Positions 1-6,103 of a DNA stretch of 6,103 nucleotides are shown piece by piece. The DNA is from an uncultured Bacteroidales bacterium (GTDB taxonomy: Bacteria > Bacteroidota > Bacteroidia > Bacteroidales > UBA932). A program made the translations under genes and the position numbers. Under the pieces are notes generated by a model, which was not told the DNA's origin, did not search any database, and saw only the letters and a program-made list of their open reading frames with translations. The stretch spans positions 1 to 6,103 of the forward strand of contig CAMJHJ010000148.1 of NCBI GenBank assembly GCA_946405485.1. The letters run 5' to 3'. Within the stretch, counting starts at the first letter, position 1. Every line of letters starts with the position of its first letter.

Positions 1-100
1 CGGCGTTCTTGCCCGGATGGACGGAGAGGAACAGCGCGCAGTCGTCCACGAATGCGCCGATCACATACTCGATGTCTTTTTTGATGTCTCTCAGATTCAT
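1..100 (-). CDS. Small conserved hypothetical protein, N-terminal fragment (cut by left window edge)
   Basis: The reverse strand reads an ATG at 100-98 followed by 33 open codons to the window edge, beginning MNLRDIKKDIEYVIGAFVDD and continuing with CALFLSVHPGKNA. The start is supported by a well-formed Bacteroidota promoter just upstream (123-152), which would give an untranslated leader of only about 17 bases. No Shine-Dalgarno sequence is visible, which is common in this phylum. The visible part has no signal peptide or membrane segment, so the product is probably cytoplasmic. It starts with a charged amphipathic stretch and looks helical. The opening resembles, from memory, a family of short uncharacterised Bacteroidales proteins with the same MNLRDIKKDI start, but I know of no assigned function. 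It is divergent from the SusC-like gene and there is no reason to link the two. Its length and C-terminus cannot be seen here. Confidence 0.72.
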   Translation of the reverse strand, partial: MNLRDIKKDIEYVIGAFVDDCALFLSVHPGKNA

Positions 101-122
101 ATCGTTTGGTTTTTATTCGATG

Positions 123-152
123 CAAAGATAATGATTTTTCCGGGACCGTCAA
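123..152 (-). promoter_or_regulatory. Bacteroidota-type promoter for the left-edge gene
   Basis: Read on the minus strand, a perfect -7 element TATCTTTG (consensus TAnnTTTG) lies at 130-123. A TTG at 152-150, inside TTGAC, sits exactly 19 bases upstream and matches the usual -33 element and spacing of the Bacteroidota primary sigma factor. Transcription would begin near 116-118, a short distance before the ATG at 100. Both boxes, the spacing and a following gene start agree, so this is the better of the two promoters in the window. Confidence 0.7.
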
Positions 153-250
153 CCCACACACATTGCGACGCCCGTTCCTCCGGATGTCCATTTGACCGAA
201 GATTGATAATTAATGACGGATTGTTTTTATTTTCTTTTTCGGCCAAGTAA

Positions 251-258
251 TAACTTTG
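251..258 (+). promoter_or_regulatory. -7 promoter element of the SusC/SusD-like operon
   Basis: TAACTTTG at 251-258 matches the Bacteroidota -7 consensus TAnnTTTG and lies 45 bases before the SusC-like ATG. That predicts a start site near 264-266 and a leader of about 40 bases. The -33 region (around 228-232) is T-rich but has no TTTG. The nearest TTG, at 221-223, lies 27 bases upstream, which is too far. A good -7 box with a poor -33 box may mean that an activator is needed, as is common for nutrient-uptake loci, but no regulator gene is in the window. Confidence 0.6.
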
Positions 259-270
259 TGAAAAAGACTA

Positions 271-296
271 ACCTATCAATTAATTTTTTTACCTAT
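271..296 (+). repeat. ACCTAT direct repeat in the operon leader
   Basis: ACCTAT occurs at 271-276 and again at 291-296, offset by exactly 20 bases and separated by an AT-rich spacer with seven T residues in a row. Both copies fall between the predicted transcription start and the SusC-like ATG at 304, so they would be in the mRNA leader. The offset is about two helical turns. The repeat could be a protein or RNA target, or chance in AT-rich DNA. No known motif is recognised. Confidence 0.35.
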
Positions 297-303
297 TAAA
301 CCA

Positions 304-3300
304 ATGTTAAAACGATTTTTTAATGTTGCCGTTTCCATTTTGGTGGTTGCGGCACTTATGCTGTGTTCAGGCAACGCCTGGGCACAGAACCGCTCTTTGA
401 GCGGAAAGGTTGTTGACGGCACCGGCGCTCCCGTTATCGGAGCAGCGGTGATGGTTGTTGGTCAAACCAGCAACGGTACCGTCACGGACGCCGCGGGACA
501 GTTCCGGTTGACGGTCCCCGCCAATGCACAGCTTGTTGTCAGCTGCCTCGGTTTCGCCGACAAGCTGGTCGAGGTGGGCAATCAGTCCGTCATCACGATT
601 GTGCTCGAGGAGGATGTGACGTACCTCGACGAGACCGTGGTCATCGGTTACGGTGTCCAGAAGAAATCCGACCTCACGGGCGCTGTCGCTTCCGTGCGTG
701 AGGATGACCTCAAGAACCGTTCGACTTCAGACGCCGCCGCCGCCCTCCAGGGTAAGGTGGCCGGCGTTCAGGTCATCACCAACTCCGGAGCGCCTGGCAG
801 CGGCACTGGAATCCAGGTCCGTGGTGTGTCGTCCAACAGCGGCAACATCGGACCGCTCATCATCGTCGACGGCCTCAAGGTCAGCAGCATCCAGTATCTC
901 GATCCTTCCTTGATCGAGTCGATGGAGGTCCTCAAGGATGCGGCTTCCGCCGCAATCTATGGTGCAGAAGCAGGTAACGGTGTGGTTCTCGTCACCACGA
1001 AGCAGGGTGGAAAAGGAACGGCTTCCATTTCCTATTCCGGCAAATACATCCTTCAGTCGCTTGCGCATAAGCCTGAGATGCTGAACGCCGAGCAGTTCAT
1101 CGACTACAAGGAATTGCAGGGCTATGCCATCCAGGATATGCTGAAGAATGCGAATTACAATGGTCTTGATACGGATTGGTTCGATGAATACTTCGGACCT
1201 TCCTGGAGTCCCCAGCACACCCTGACCTTCCAGGGCGGTAACAAGAACGGCCATTATTTCGCAGCGCTCAATTATGTCAACCAGGATGGTATCATCCGGG
1301 GTGACAAGGATCTTTACAAGCGGCTTTCCGCCCAGTTGAACGCCGGTTACAATCTCACCGACTGGTTTGATGTCGGAAACAACGTCTCCATCGAACAATG
1401 GTCGACCAAATCCGTTTCCCAGCAGGGCTATGGCTCCGCCTTCGAGTCCCTGATGACCATCGACCCTTGCACGCCGGTCTATTGGACCGATCCGAGCCAG
1501 TTCAACCAGGATTACAGAAATAAATACGAAGCGGTTCTGGCCGGCGCCTCCGAGTACCCGTACTCTTTCCTTCGCGACGAGAACGGCTGGTTCGCCACTT
1601 CCGCCATCGACGAAACCCGAGGCGGCAGCCCGTTCGTACAGAGGGACGCCACCGAAGGATCGAGCGGCGGTATCAATGTCCACGGCGTGCTGTTTGCGAA
1701 TCTCAAGCCGATCAAGGGCCTGGTCATCACCAGCCGCTTCGGTTTCCGCATCACCCAGAGCAACTCGCACAGTTATCAGGCTCCTTTCTTCTCGAATGGT
1801 AAGGCAGATGTCAAGACATACACCCTCAGGGCTTCCGCCAACACGGGGCTTTACTATCAGTGGGAGAATTTTGCCAACTACAACAAGGTCTTTGCAAAGA
1901 AGCACAGTCTGAACTTGATGGCCGGTATGTCCTTCATCAAGAACAGATCGGACAATGTAAGCGGGACGGCGACCGGTTCGGACATCCTGAAGGGATACGA
2001 TCCCAACTTCCGCTATCTGGACTATGTGAAGGATGATGCGACAAAGAAATTCAGCAATTCTCCCTCCGAGTCCGCCAGCCTTTCCTATTTCGCCCGTCTG
2101 GGTTATAGCTATGACAACCGTTACAGCTTCCAGGCGAACTTCCGCGCAGACGCCTTCGACTCTTCGAAACTCTCTCCCGAGCACCGCTGGGGCTACTTCC
2201 CTTCCGTGTCTGCCGGTTGGACGATCAGCAATGAGCCCTGGTTCAAGAATGCCATCTCCCCCAACACCCTTTCTTTCTTGAAACTGCGTTCCTCCTGGGG
2301 TATCAATGGTAACGTCAACGTGCTGAGCGGATATCCCTACTCCACCTCCATCTCTCTCAACAGCCAGTGGTATCAGTATCACGTCGATCAGACCGGAAAC
2401 GTCTATGGATCCGCCCCGGACGGACTGGCGAACCCCGACCTCACCTGGGAGAAGTCCAATCAGTTCGACGCGGGTCTGGATGCCCGCTTCCTCAACAACC
2501 GGCTTTCTTTCACCCTTGACTGGTTCCGCAAGGTAACCCGGGATCTGCTTGTGTCCTATTCTCCGCCGCCGGAGTACGGTGTCTCCACGGTTACCAGCAA
2601 CGCCGGCAATGTGCTCAATACCGGTATTGAAGCCGAACTCGGCTGGAAGGACACCATCGGCGACTTCAGTTACAGCATCAATGGAAACTTCTCTTATCTG
2701 AAGAACAGAGTCACCTACCTGCTCCCCTCGCTTCCGAGACTCACGCAGAACCCGTCCTCGGGCAGTAACTACCCGAACGAAACGGTCTTTGAAGTCGGAC
2801 AGCCGATCTGGTATATCCGCGGATACATCTATGACGGCATCAAAGAGGACGGGACTCCCGACCTCAGAGATGTCAATGGGGACGGCCAGGTCAGCGATGC
2901 CGATATGACCAATATCGGCAAGGGTCTTCCGGACTACACCTATGGCATCACCCTCAATCTCGAGTGGAAAGGCTTGGACTTCGTCGTGTTCGGTTCCGGA
3001 CAGGGCGGCTGCGAGATCCTGAATACGCTCTATCGCGCCGGTTATCACAACAGTCTCAGATACTTCTATCTGAATTCCAGGAGCGAGAAGAACCCGAATG
3101 CCAAGTTCCCCGAACCGGCGAAGGTGTCCGGCGACGTGAATTTCTGGGGTTCCACCGCGGGCGTGTTCGACGGCTCTTTCTTCAAGATCCGGCAGATGCA
3201 GCTCGGTTACACGGTTCCTCAGAAGATCACCAAGAAGGTTTTCATCAATCAGCTTCGCATGTTCGTCTCTCTTGATGATTTCTTCACTTTCACCAGCTAT

Positions 3301-3414
3301 CCGGGCATGGATCCCGAGACGGCGACTTCCGGTTCGGCGTCCGGCCGCGGTGTGGATATCGGTGCATATCCCAGCATGCGTAAATGCATGTTCGGTGTAA
3401 ATGTTTCTTTCTAA
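304..3414 (+). CDS. SusC-like (RagA family) TonB-dependent outer-membrane transporter
   Basis: This 22-stranded barrel family imports oligomers, mostly glycans, across the outer membrane using TonB-ExbBD energy, with a SusD-like lid. The order of parts is typical. A signal peptide covers residues 1-27 (K3 R4, a hydrophobic core, then AWA before Q28). A carboxypeptidase-regulatory-like beta domain covers about 32-103. A TonB-box-like segment DETVVIGYG is at 109-117. The plug, about 120-235, carries QVRGVSS, PLIIVDG and the family signature IESMEVLKDAASAAIYG followed by NGVVLVTTKQGG. The barrel fills the rest and ends YPSMRKCMFGVNVSF with a terminal Phe. There is no N-terminal STN domain, so sigma/anti-sigma signalling through this protein is unlikely. 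The length of 1036 residues is normal and the frame is intact. The ATG at 304 fits the signal peptide, although no Shine-Dalgarno is seen. The SusD-like gene follows after 19 bases. The substrate is unknown; the family assignment is near certain. Confidence 0.97.
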   Translation: MLKRFFNVAVSILVVAALMLCSGNAWAQNRSLSGKVVDGTGAPVIGAAVMVVGQTSNGTVTDAAGQFRLTVPANAQLVVSCLGFADKLVEVGNQSVITIVLEEDVTYLDETVVIGYGVQKKSDLTGAVASVREDDLKNRSTSDAAAALQGKVAGVQVITNSGAPGSGTGIQVRGVSSNSGNIGPLIIVDGLKVSSIQYLDPSLIESMEVLKDAASAAIYGAEAGNGVVLVTTKQGGKGTASISYSGKYILQSLAHKPEMLNAEQFIDYKELQGYAIQDMLKNANYNGLDTDWFDEYFGPSWSPQHTLTFQGGNKNGHYFAALNYVNQDGIIRGDKDLYKRLSAQLNAGYNLTDWFDVGNNVSIEQWSTKSVSQQGYGSAFESLMTIDPCTPVYWTDPSQFNQDYRNKYEAVLAGASEYPYSFLRDENGWFATSAIDETRGGSPFVQRDATEGSSGGINVHGVLFANLKPIKGLVITSRFGFRITQSNSHSYQAPFFSNGKADVKTYTLRASANTGLYYQWENFANYNKVFAKKHSLNLMAGMSFIKNRSDNVSGTATGSDILKGYDPNFRYLDYVKDDATKKFSNSPSESASLSYFARLGYSYDNRYSFQANFRADAFDSSKLSPEHRWGYFPSVSAGWTISNEPWFKNAISPNTLSFLKLRSSWGINGNVNVLSGYPYSTSISLNSQWYQYHVDQTGNVYGSAPDGLANPDLTWEKSNQFDAGLDARFLNNRLSFTLDWFRKVTRDLLVSYSPPPEYGVSTVTSNAGNVLNTGIEAELGWKDTIGDFSYSINGNFSYLKNRVTYLLPSLPRLTQNPSSGSNYPNETVFEVGQPIWYIRGYIYDGIKEDGTPDLRDVNGDGQVSDADMTNIGKGLPDYTYGITLNLEWKGLDFVVFGSGQGGCEILNTLYRAGYHNSLRYFYLNSRSEKNPNAKFPEPAKVSGDVNFWGSTAGVFDGSFFKIRQMQLGYTVPQKITKKVFINQLRMFVSLDDFFTFTSYPGMDPETATSGSASGRGVDIGAYPSMRKCMFGVNVSF

Positions 3415-3419
3415 TTCAC

Positions 3420-3424
3420 AGGAG
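3420..3424 (+). promoter_or_regulatory. Ribosome binding site of the SusD-like gene
   Basis: AGGAG at 3420-3424 sits nine bases before the ATG at 3434. It decides the start in favour of MNKYIVAITAV rather than an upstream in-frame ATG at 3401. That upstream ATG lies inside the SusC-like coding sequence and would put a polar stretch before the lipoprotein signal. The clear Shine-Dalgarno contrasts with its absence before the first gene of the operon. Confidence 0.75.
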
Positions 3425-3433
3425 ATCTTGATT

Positions 3434-5206
3434 ATGAACAAATATATTGTAGCCATTACGGCGGTTTGCACATTGTTTTTCTCCGCCTGCTCGAAGCAGT
3501 TGGACATCCAGCAGAAGGGAGTCGTCGCCTACGAATCCTATTACACGTCCGACGAAGCGGCGGAAGCCGCCCTGGTGAATGTCTATGCCCGGCTGGTGCA
3601 GAGTGTCTACGGTTCCGTCGGAAACTGGAATCCGTATTTCTTCATGTTGAACTACTCGGCAGATGATGTGTTTGCCGCAGGAAAAAACAAGGACGACCAT
3701 CTGGATGTGCGTCTTTTCAACGAGTATCGCTATGATGCGACTTATGATATCATCAACAGGGTCTATACAAGCCTGTATCATACCATCTACGCCTGCAATC
3801 TCGTGATCGACAACTTCACCAAGGAAGGGGCCTATTCCAGCCCCGTGGTGGACCGCTGCGTCGCCGAGGCGAGGGTGGTCCGCGCCTGGTGTCATATGAC
3901 GGCGGCGCTCACCTGGCAGCGTCCTCCGCTTGTGGACCATTGTCTGACCGATGAGGAGCCCACGAACGTGGAGTCCCAGAAGTTCCTTCTTGACTGGTGT
4001 ATCGAAGAATGCGAAGCCGCTCTTCCCAAACTGAGAGAAAGAAGCAGCACCTCCGACAAGGACGCCACTACTTATGTGACCAAGGGCTTTGCCCAGTTTG
4101 TCGCCGGAAAGTCCGCGGTATTTGCCGGCGAAATGGATGTGGCCCGCAAATATCTCGGCGATCTCATCAACTCGGGCAAATATGCGCTGGTTCCCGGAGA
4201 ACGCTGGTGGGAGAATTTCCATACCCCGGGAGACGGCAACGAGGAAAAGATCTTCGAGCCGAACTGGGTCTATGACGCAAACAATTCCTCCGGGGACAAC
4301 CGGTCCCGTGCCAAGTGGAATCAGAACAACACGCTCAACTGGCGTGGCAAGAACATGAATTCCTGGCCGGTATGCCAGGCGACCACCGGCTGGAACGGCG
4401 GAGCCATCAACGGCTATTTTGCCGAGAAGTTCCTCGCGCACGACGGGAACGGTCCTCGCCGGATGGGCACCTTCTTCACGCCGGACGAATGGCTGTACGG
4501 CATCGACAGCGATGGCAAGGAAATCTTTGACAAATTCCCGTGGATGCGCTGGGATACCGACTATGTCGGAAACAACCATACTTCCGGAGAGCTGAAGCCG
4601 GCTTCCGAATGGACGCTGGCGGACAAGAAGAAAGATCCGAAGAGAGGGATGAATGCCAACGGCTTCTTCGGCCGCACCTACTATATGAATTGGAAGTTCA
4701 TGTCTCTCAACGGCATCGATGTCGTCCCTGAGGTTTCCGACGGTGCGTCAAACCAGTCGAATTCCAAGTGCGCGCGCTATGCCGAAGCCCTTCTTCTGTA
4801 TGCGGAGGCTTGCATCGGAAGCAGCGACGCCGCCAAGGGCAAGGAAGCGCTCAACAAGATCCAGCGCCGTGCGGAAGTGCCCGAGACCGACCTTACGCTC
4901 GCCAATGTCCAGGAAGAGAAGCAGTACGAACTCTGGTTTGAGAGCTGCCGATTCCACGACATTGTCCGCTGGGGCATCGCCGACCAGGTATGCGGCAAGG
5001 ATCTCGACAGGTATCCTCAGGCATACGACGCCATGTCCAAGGACAAAGAACCCGAGCACAGATGGTACTACGTTGAGACAAAGCCTTATGATGGCATTCC
5101 TCACCAGTTCATCAAAGGCAAGCACGAGTACTTCCCCTTCCCGGCCGATGTCTGCTCCATCAACCCTGCGCTCCATCAGCTGAATGGTTGGGCTACCACT
5201 GAATAG
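3434..5206 (+). CDS. SusD/RagB-like surface nutrient-binding lipoprotein
   Basis: SusD-like proteins are surface lipoproteins that cap the SusC barrel and capture the substrate. Residues 1-19 form a lipoprotein signal peptide ending FFSAC, with C19 as the predicted lipidated residue. Residues about 22-230 look like the SusD-like N-terminal region and about 270-590 like the SusD/RagB C-terminal domain. Family landmarks include HDGNGPRRMGTFF near 336-348, RYAEALLLYAEA at 448-459 in a TPR-like helix, EEKQYELWFESCRFHDIVRW at 494-513, and FPFPADVCSINPALHQLNGW at 567-586, close to the C-terminus. The length of 590 residues is usual and no frameshift is seen. The start is set by the Shine-Dalgarno at 3420. 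It follows the SusC-like gene closely and should be co-transcribed and form one complex with it. The stretch 258-420 has twelve tryptophans, which suits a sugar-binding surface, but the ligand cannot be identified. Confidence 0.96.
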   Translation: MNKYIVAITAVCTLFFSACSKQLDIQQKGVVAYESYYTSDEAAEAALVNVYARLVQSVYGSVGNWNPYFFMLNYSADDVFAAGKNKDDHLDVRLFNEYRYDATYDIINRVYTSLYHTIYACNLVIDNFTKEGAYSSPVVDRCVAEARVVRAWCHMTAALTWQRPPLVDHCLTDEEPTNVESQKFLLDWCIEECEAALPKLRERSSTSDKDATTYVTKGFAQFVAGKSAVFAGEMDVARKYLGDLINSGKYALVPGERWWENFHTPGDGNEEKIFEPNWVYDANNSSGDNRSRAKWNQNNTLNWRGKNMNSWPVCQATTGWNGGAINGYFAEKFLAHDGNGPRRMGTFFTPDEWLYGIDSDGKEIFDKFPWMRWDTDYVGNNHTSGELKPASEWTLADKKKDPKRGMNANGFFGRTYYMNWKFMSLNGIDVVPEVSDGASNQSNSKCARYAEALLLYAEACIGSSDAAKGKEALNKIQRRAEVPETDLTLANVQEEKQYELWFESCRFHDIVRWGIADQVCGKDLDRYPQAYDAMSKDKEPEHRWYYVETKPYDGIPHQFIKGKHEYFPFPADVCSINPALHQLNGWATTE

Positions 5207-5245
5207 TCGTCGTTCGGCCGAATCCTCGGTCTGACTGAATCAAAT

Positions 5246-5272
5246 CGGGCCGCGCAGTTGCTGCGCGGCCCG
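5246..5272 (+). terminator. Hairpin terminator between convergent genes
   Basis: CGGGCCGCGCAG at 5246-5257 and CTGCGCGGCCCG at 5261-5272 are perfect reverse complements, giving a 12-bp, almost all-GC stem with a TTG loop. It lies 39 bases after the SusD-like stop and 32 bases before the end of the convergent peptidase gene, so it can serve both strands. The T-tract is weak on both sides (TGTCATTT after it on the plus strand, ATTTGATT on the minus strand). It may therefore act as an intrinsic terminator of moderate strength or as an mRNA 3'-end stabiliser. Confidence 0.75.
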
Positions 5273-5304
5273 TGTCATTTCCCTGCCAAGGAGCGGTATT
5301 TCGT

Positions 5305-6103
5305 CTATTTCATCTCTTTCAGGACCTCGGCGATGGCTGCGTCCAGCTGCGGGTCCTTGCCTTCGAGACGGTCCTTGAAGGTGTTCTTGACGTAGATGTC
5401 GGGCTTGACGCCGGTGTTCTCCAGGTCGGAGCCGTCGAGGACGCTGTAGCAGCCCCAGGCCGGCATCCGGCAGGTGGAGCCGTCCAGCAGGCGGACGGAC
5501 GAGGTGAAGATGATCCAGCGGTAGGTCTCCGTGCCCACGAGTTTCGCGATGCCGAGGGTCTTGATGCCGTTGGAGGTCACCTCGGCGTCGGAAAGGCTGT
5601 GCTCATTGACGAGGACGACGATGGGACGGTCGCCCGGGGTGACATTGGGATGGCTCGTCCGCGGGAAGTCGCGGTAGGCCCATTCGAAATGGGACTGGCC
5701 GCGGAGGAAGTCGATGACCTCCTTGTGGACGTTGCCGCCGTTGTTGTACCGCAGGTCCAGGATGAGCGCGTCCTTGTCGAACACTTCCGTATGCATCTTG
5801 AGCAGGAAGGACTCCAGGTCCTCCGCACCCATCGCCCGCATGTGGATGTACCCGACCTTCCCGCCGGTCTTGGCCGTGACCATGTCGGCGCGCTGCTCCT
5901 CCCATTCCTTGTAAGTGAGTGTCTTGAGCGCCGCGGAAGTGGTGGTATGGACCTTGGTGTCGAACTCCTTGCCGCCGCGGCTGAACGTGAGTTTCAGCTC
6001 GTCCATCGGCACGGCGCCGGAGAAGTATTTCTCGCGGTTCACGGCCTTGTCCACCCGCACGCCGTTCACGGCGACCAGCTCGTCGCCTTTCCGCACGTCG
6101 ATC
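5305..6103 (-). CDS. Tricorn-like S41 family serine peptidase, C-terminal part (cut by right window edge)
   Basis: The gene reads leftward from the window edge to a TAG at 5307-5305; 265 residues are visible and the N-terminus is missing. A GTG at 6096 is not the start, because the frame stays open to the edge as IDVRKGDELVAVNG, a PDZ segment that must have begun earlier. With that GTG codon as residue 1, the PDZ end covers about 1-52 and the S41 core about 75-240. Likely catalytic residues follow the tricorn pattern: H85 in VGYIHM, nucleophile S169 in HSLSDAE, and E226 in DLENTGVKPD. LDLRYNNGGNVH at 114-124 is the usual glycine-rich strand near the oxyanion hole. Tricorn-like members often carry beta-propeller repeats before the PDZ, which cannot be checked here. 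Such proteins degrade peptides or denatured proteins. Location is unknown because the N-terminus is outside the window. The gene is convergent with the SusC/SusD-like operon, so co-regulation is not implied. Confidence 0.93.
   Translation of the reverse strand, partial: IDVRKGDELVAVNGVRVDKAVNREKYFSGAVPMDELKLTFSRGGKEFDTKVHTTTSAALKTLTYKEWEEQRADMVTAKTGGKVGYIHMRAMGAEDLESFLLKMHTEVFDKDALILDLRYNNGGNVHKEVIDFLRGQSHFEWAYRDFPRTSHPNVTPGDRPIVVLVNEHSLSDAEVTSNGIKTLGIAKLVGTETYRWIIFTSSVRLLDGSTCRMPAWGCYSVLDGSDLENTGVKPDIYVKNTFKDRLEGKDPQLDAAIAEVLKEMK

Noticed and set aside
17..250. 77-codon plus-strand open frame at the left edge
   Set aside because: It overlaps the start of the minus-strand gene, both divergent promoter boxes and the AT-rich intergenic region, and its translation looks like read-through of non-coding DNA.
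3401..3433. Upstream in-frame ATG for the SusD-like gene
   Set aside because: It would add eleven residues (MFLSNSQEILI) before the lipoprotein signal and lies within the SusC-like coding sequence. The ATG at 3434 has a good Shine-Dalgarno and gives a normal signal peptide.
727..3507. 926-codon open frame on the minus strand, antisense to the SusC-like gene
   Set aside because: It is codon-aligned with the real gene and stays open only because that gene avoids TTA, CTA and TCA. The translation resembles no protein family and has no promoter or ribosome binding site that I can see.
3416..4579. 387-codon open frame on the minus strand, antisense to the SusD-like gene
   Set aside because: The same codon-bias effect applies; the sense frame has a full SusD-family product and the antisense product has no recognisable features.
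5213..5222. TTCGGCCGAA palindrome after the SusD-like stop
   Set aside because: It is a perfect 10-bp palindrome but has no loop and cannot form a useful hairpin. It is short enough to be chance, and the hairpin at 5246-5272 is far stronger.
6094..6096. GTG as the start of the S41 peptidase
   Set aside because: The frame is open to the window edge and the codon sits inside a PDZ motif (IDVRKGDELVAVNG), so the gene starts outside the window.
5305..6103. Possible GC difference between the peptidase gene and the SusC/SusD-like genes as a sign of transfer
   Set aside because: A few hand-counted lines vary widely within both regions (the SusD-like gene also has very GC-rich stretches), so no reliable difference can be claimed.

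Overview
The window looks like an ordinary chromosomal stretch from a Bacteroidota genome, most likely a gut-type Bacteroidales with moderately high GC. Three things support this: a tandem SusC-like/SusD-like outer-membrane pair, two promoters with the Bacteroidota TAnnTTTG -7 element, and a gene start (susC-like) without a Shine-Dalgarno sequence behind an AT-rich leader. Genus or species cannot be decided from the sequence.

Layout from left to right. Positions 1-100 (minus strand) hold the first 33 codons of a small protein gene that runs off the left edge. Positions 101-303 are an AT-rich intergenic region carrying two divergent promoters, one for the left gene and one for the SusC-like gene. 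Positions 304-3414 encode a complete 1036-residue SusC-like TonB-dependent transporter. After a 19-base gap with a good AGGAG ribosome binding site, positions 3434-5206 encode its complete 590-residue SusD-like lipoprotein partner. A perfect 12-bp GC-rich hairpin at 5246-5272 lies between this operon and a convergent gene. From 5305 to the right edge (minus strand) is the C-terminal part of a tricorn-like S41 serine peptidase, with the end of a PDZ domain followed by the catalytic core.

The SusC-like barrel and SusD-like lid should form one surface complex. It would bind an oligomeric nutrient, probably a glycan, and import it into the periplasm with energy from TonB. The operon appears to contain only these two genes. 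No glycoside hydrolase, SusE/F-like protein, hybrid two-component regulator or ECF sigma/anti-sigma pair lies in the window, so the substrate cannot be named. The S41 peptidase is transcribed toward the operon and need not be functionally linked to it.

I found no RNA gene, CRISPR array, insertion sequence, attachment site or broken gene. I see no clear sign of an undescribed system. The findings below are modest: promoter and leader architecture, a codon-usage effect that produces very long antisense open frames, and some sequence details in the proteins.
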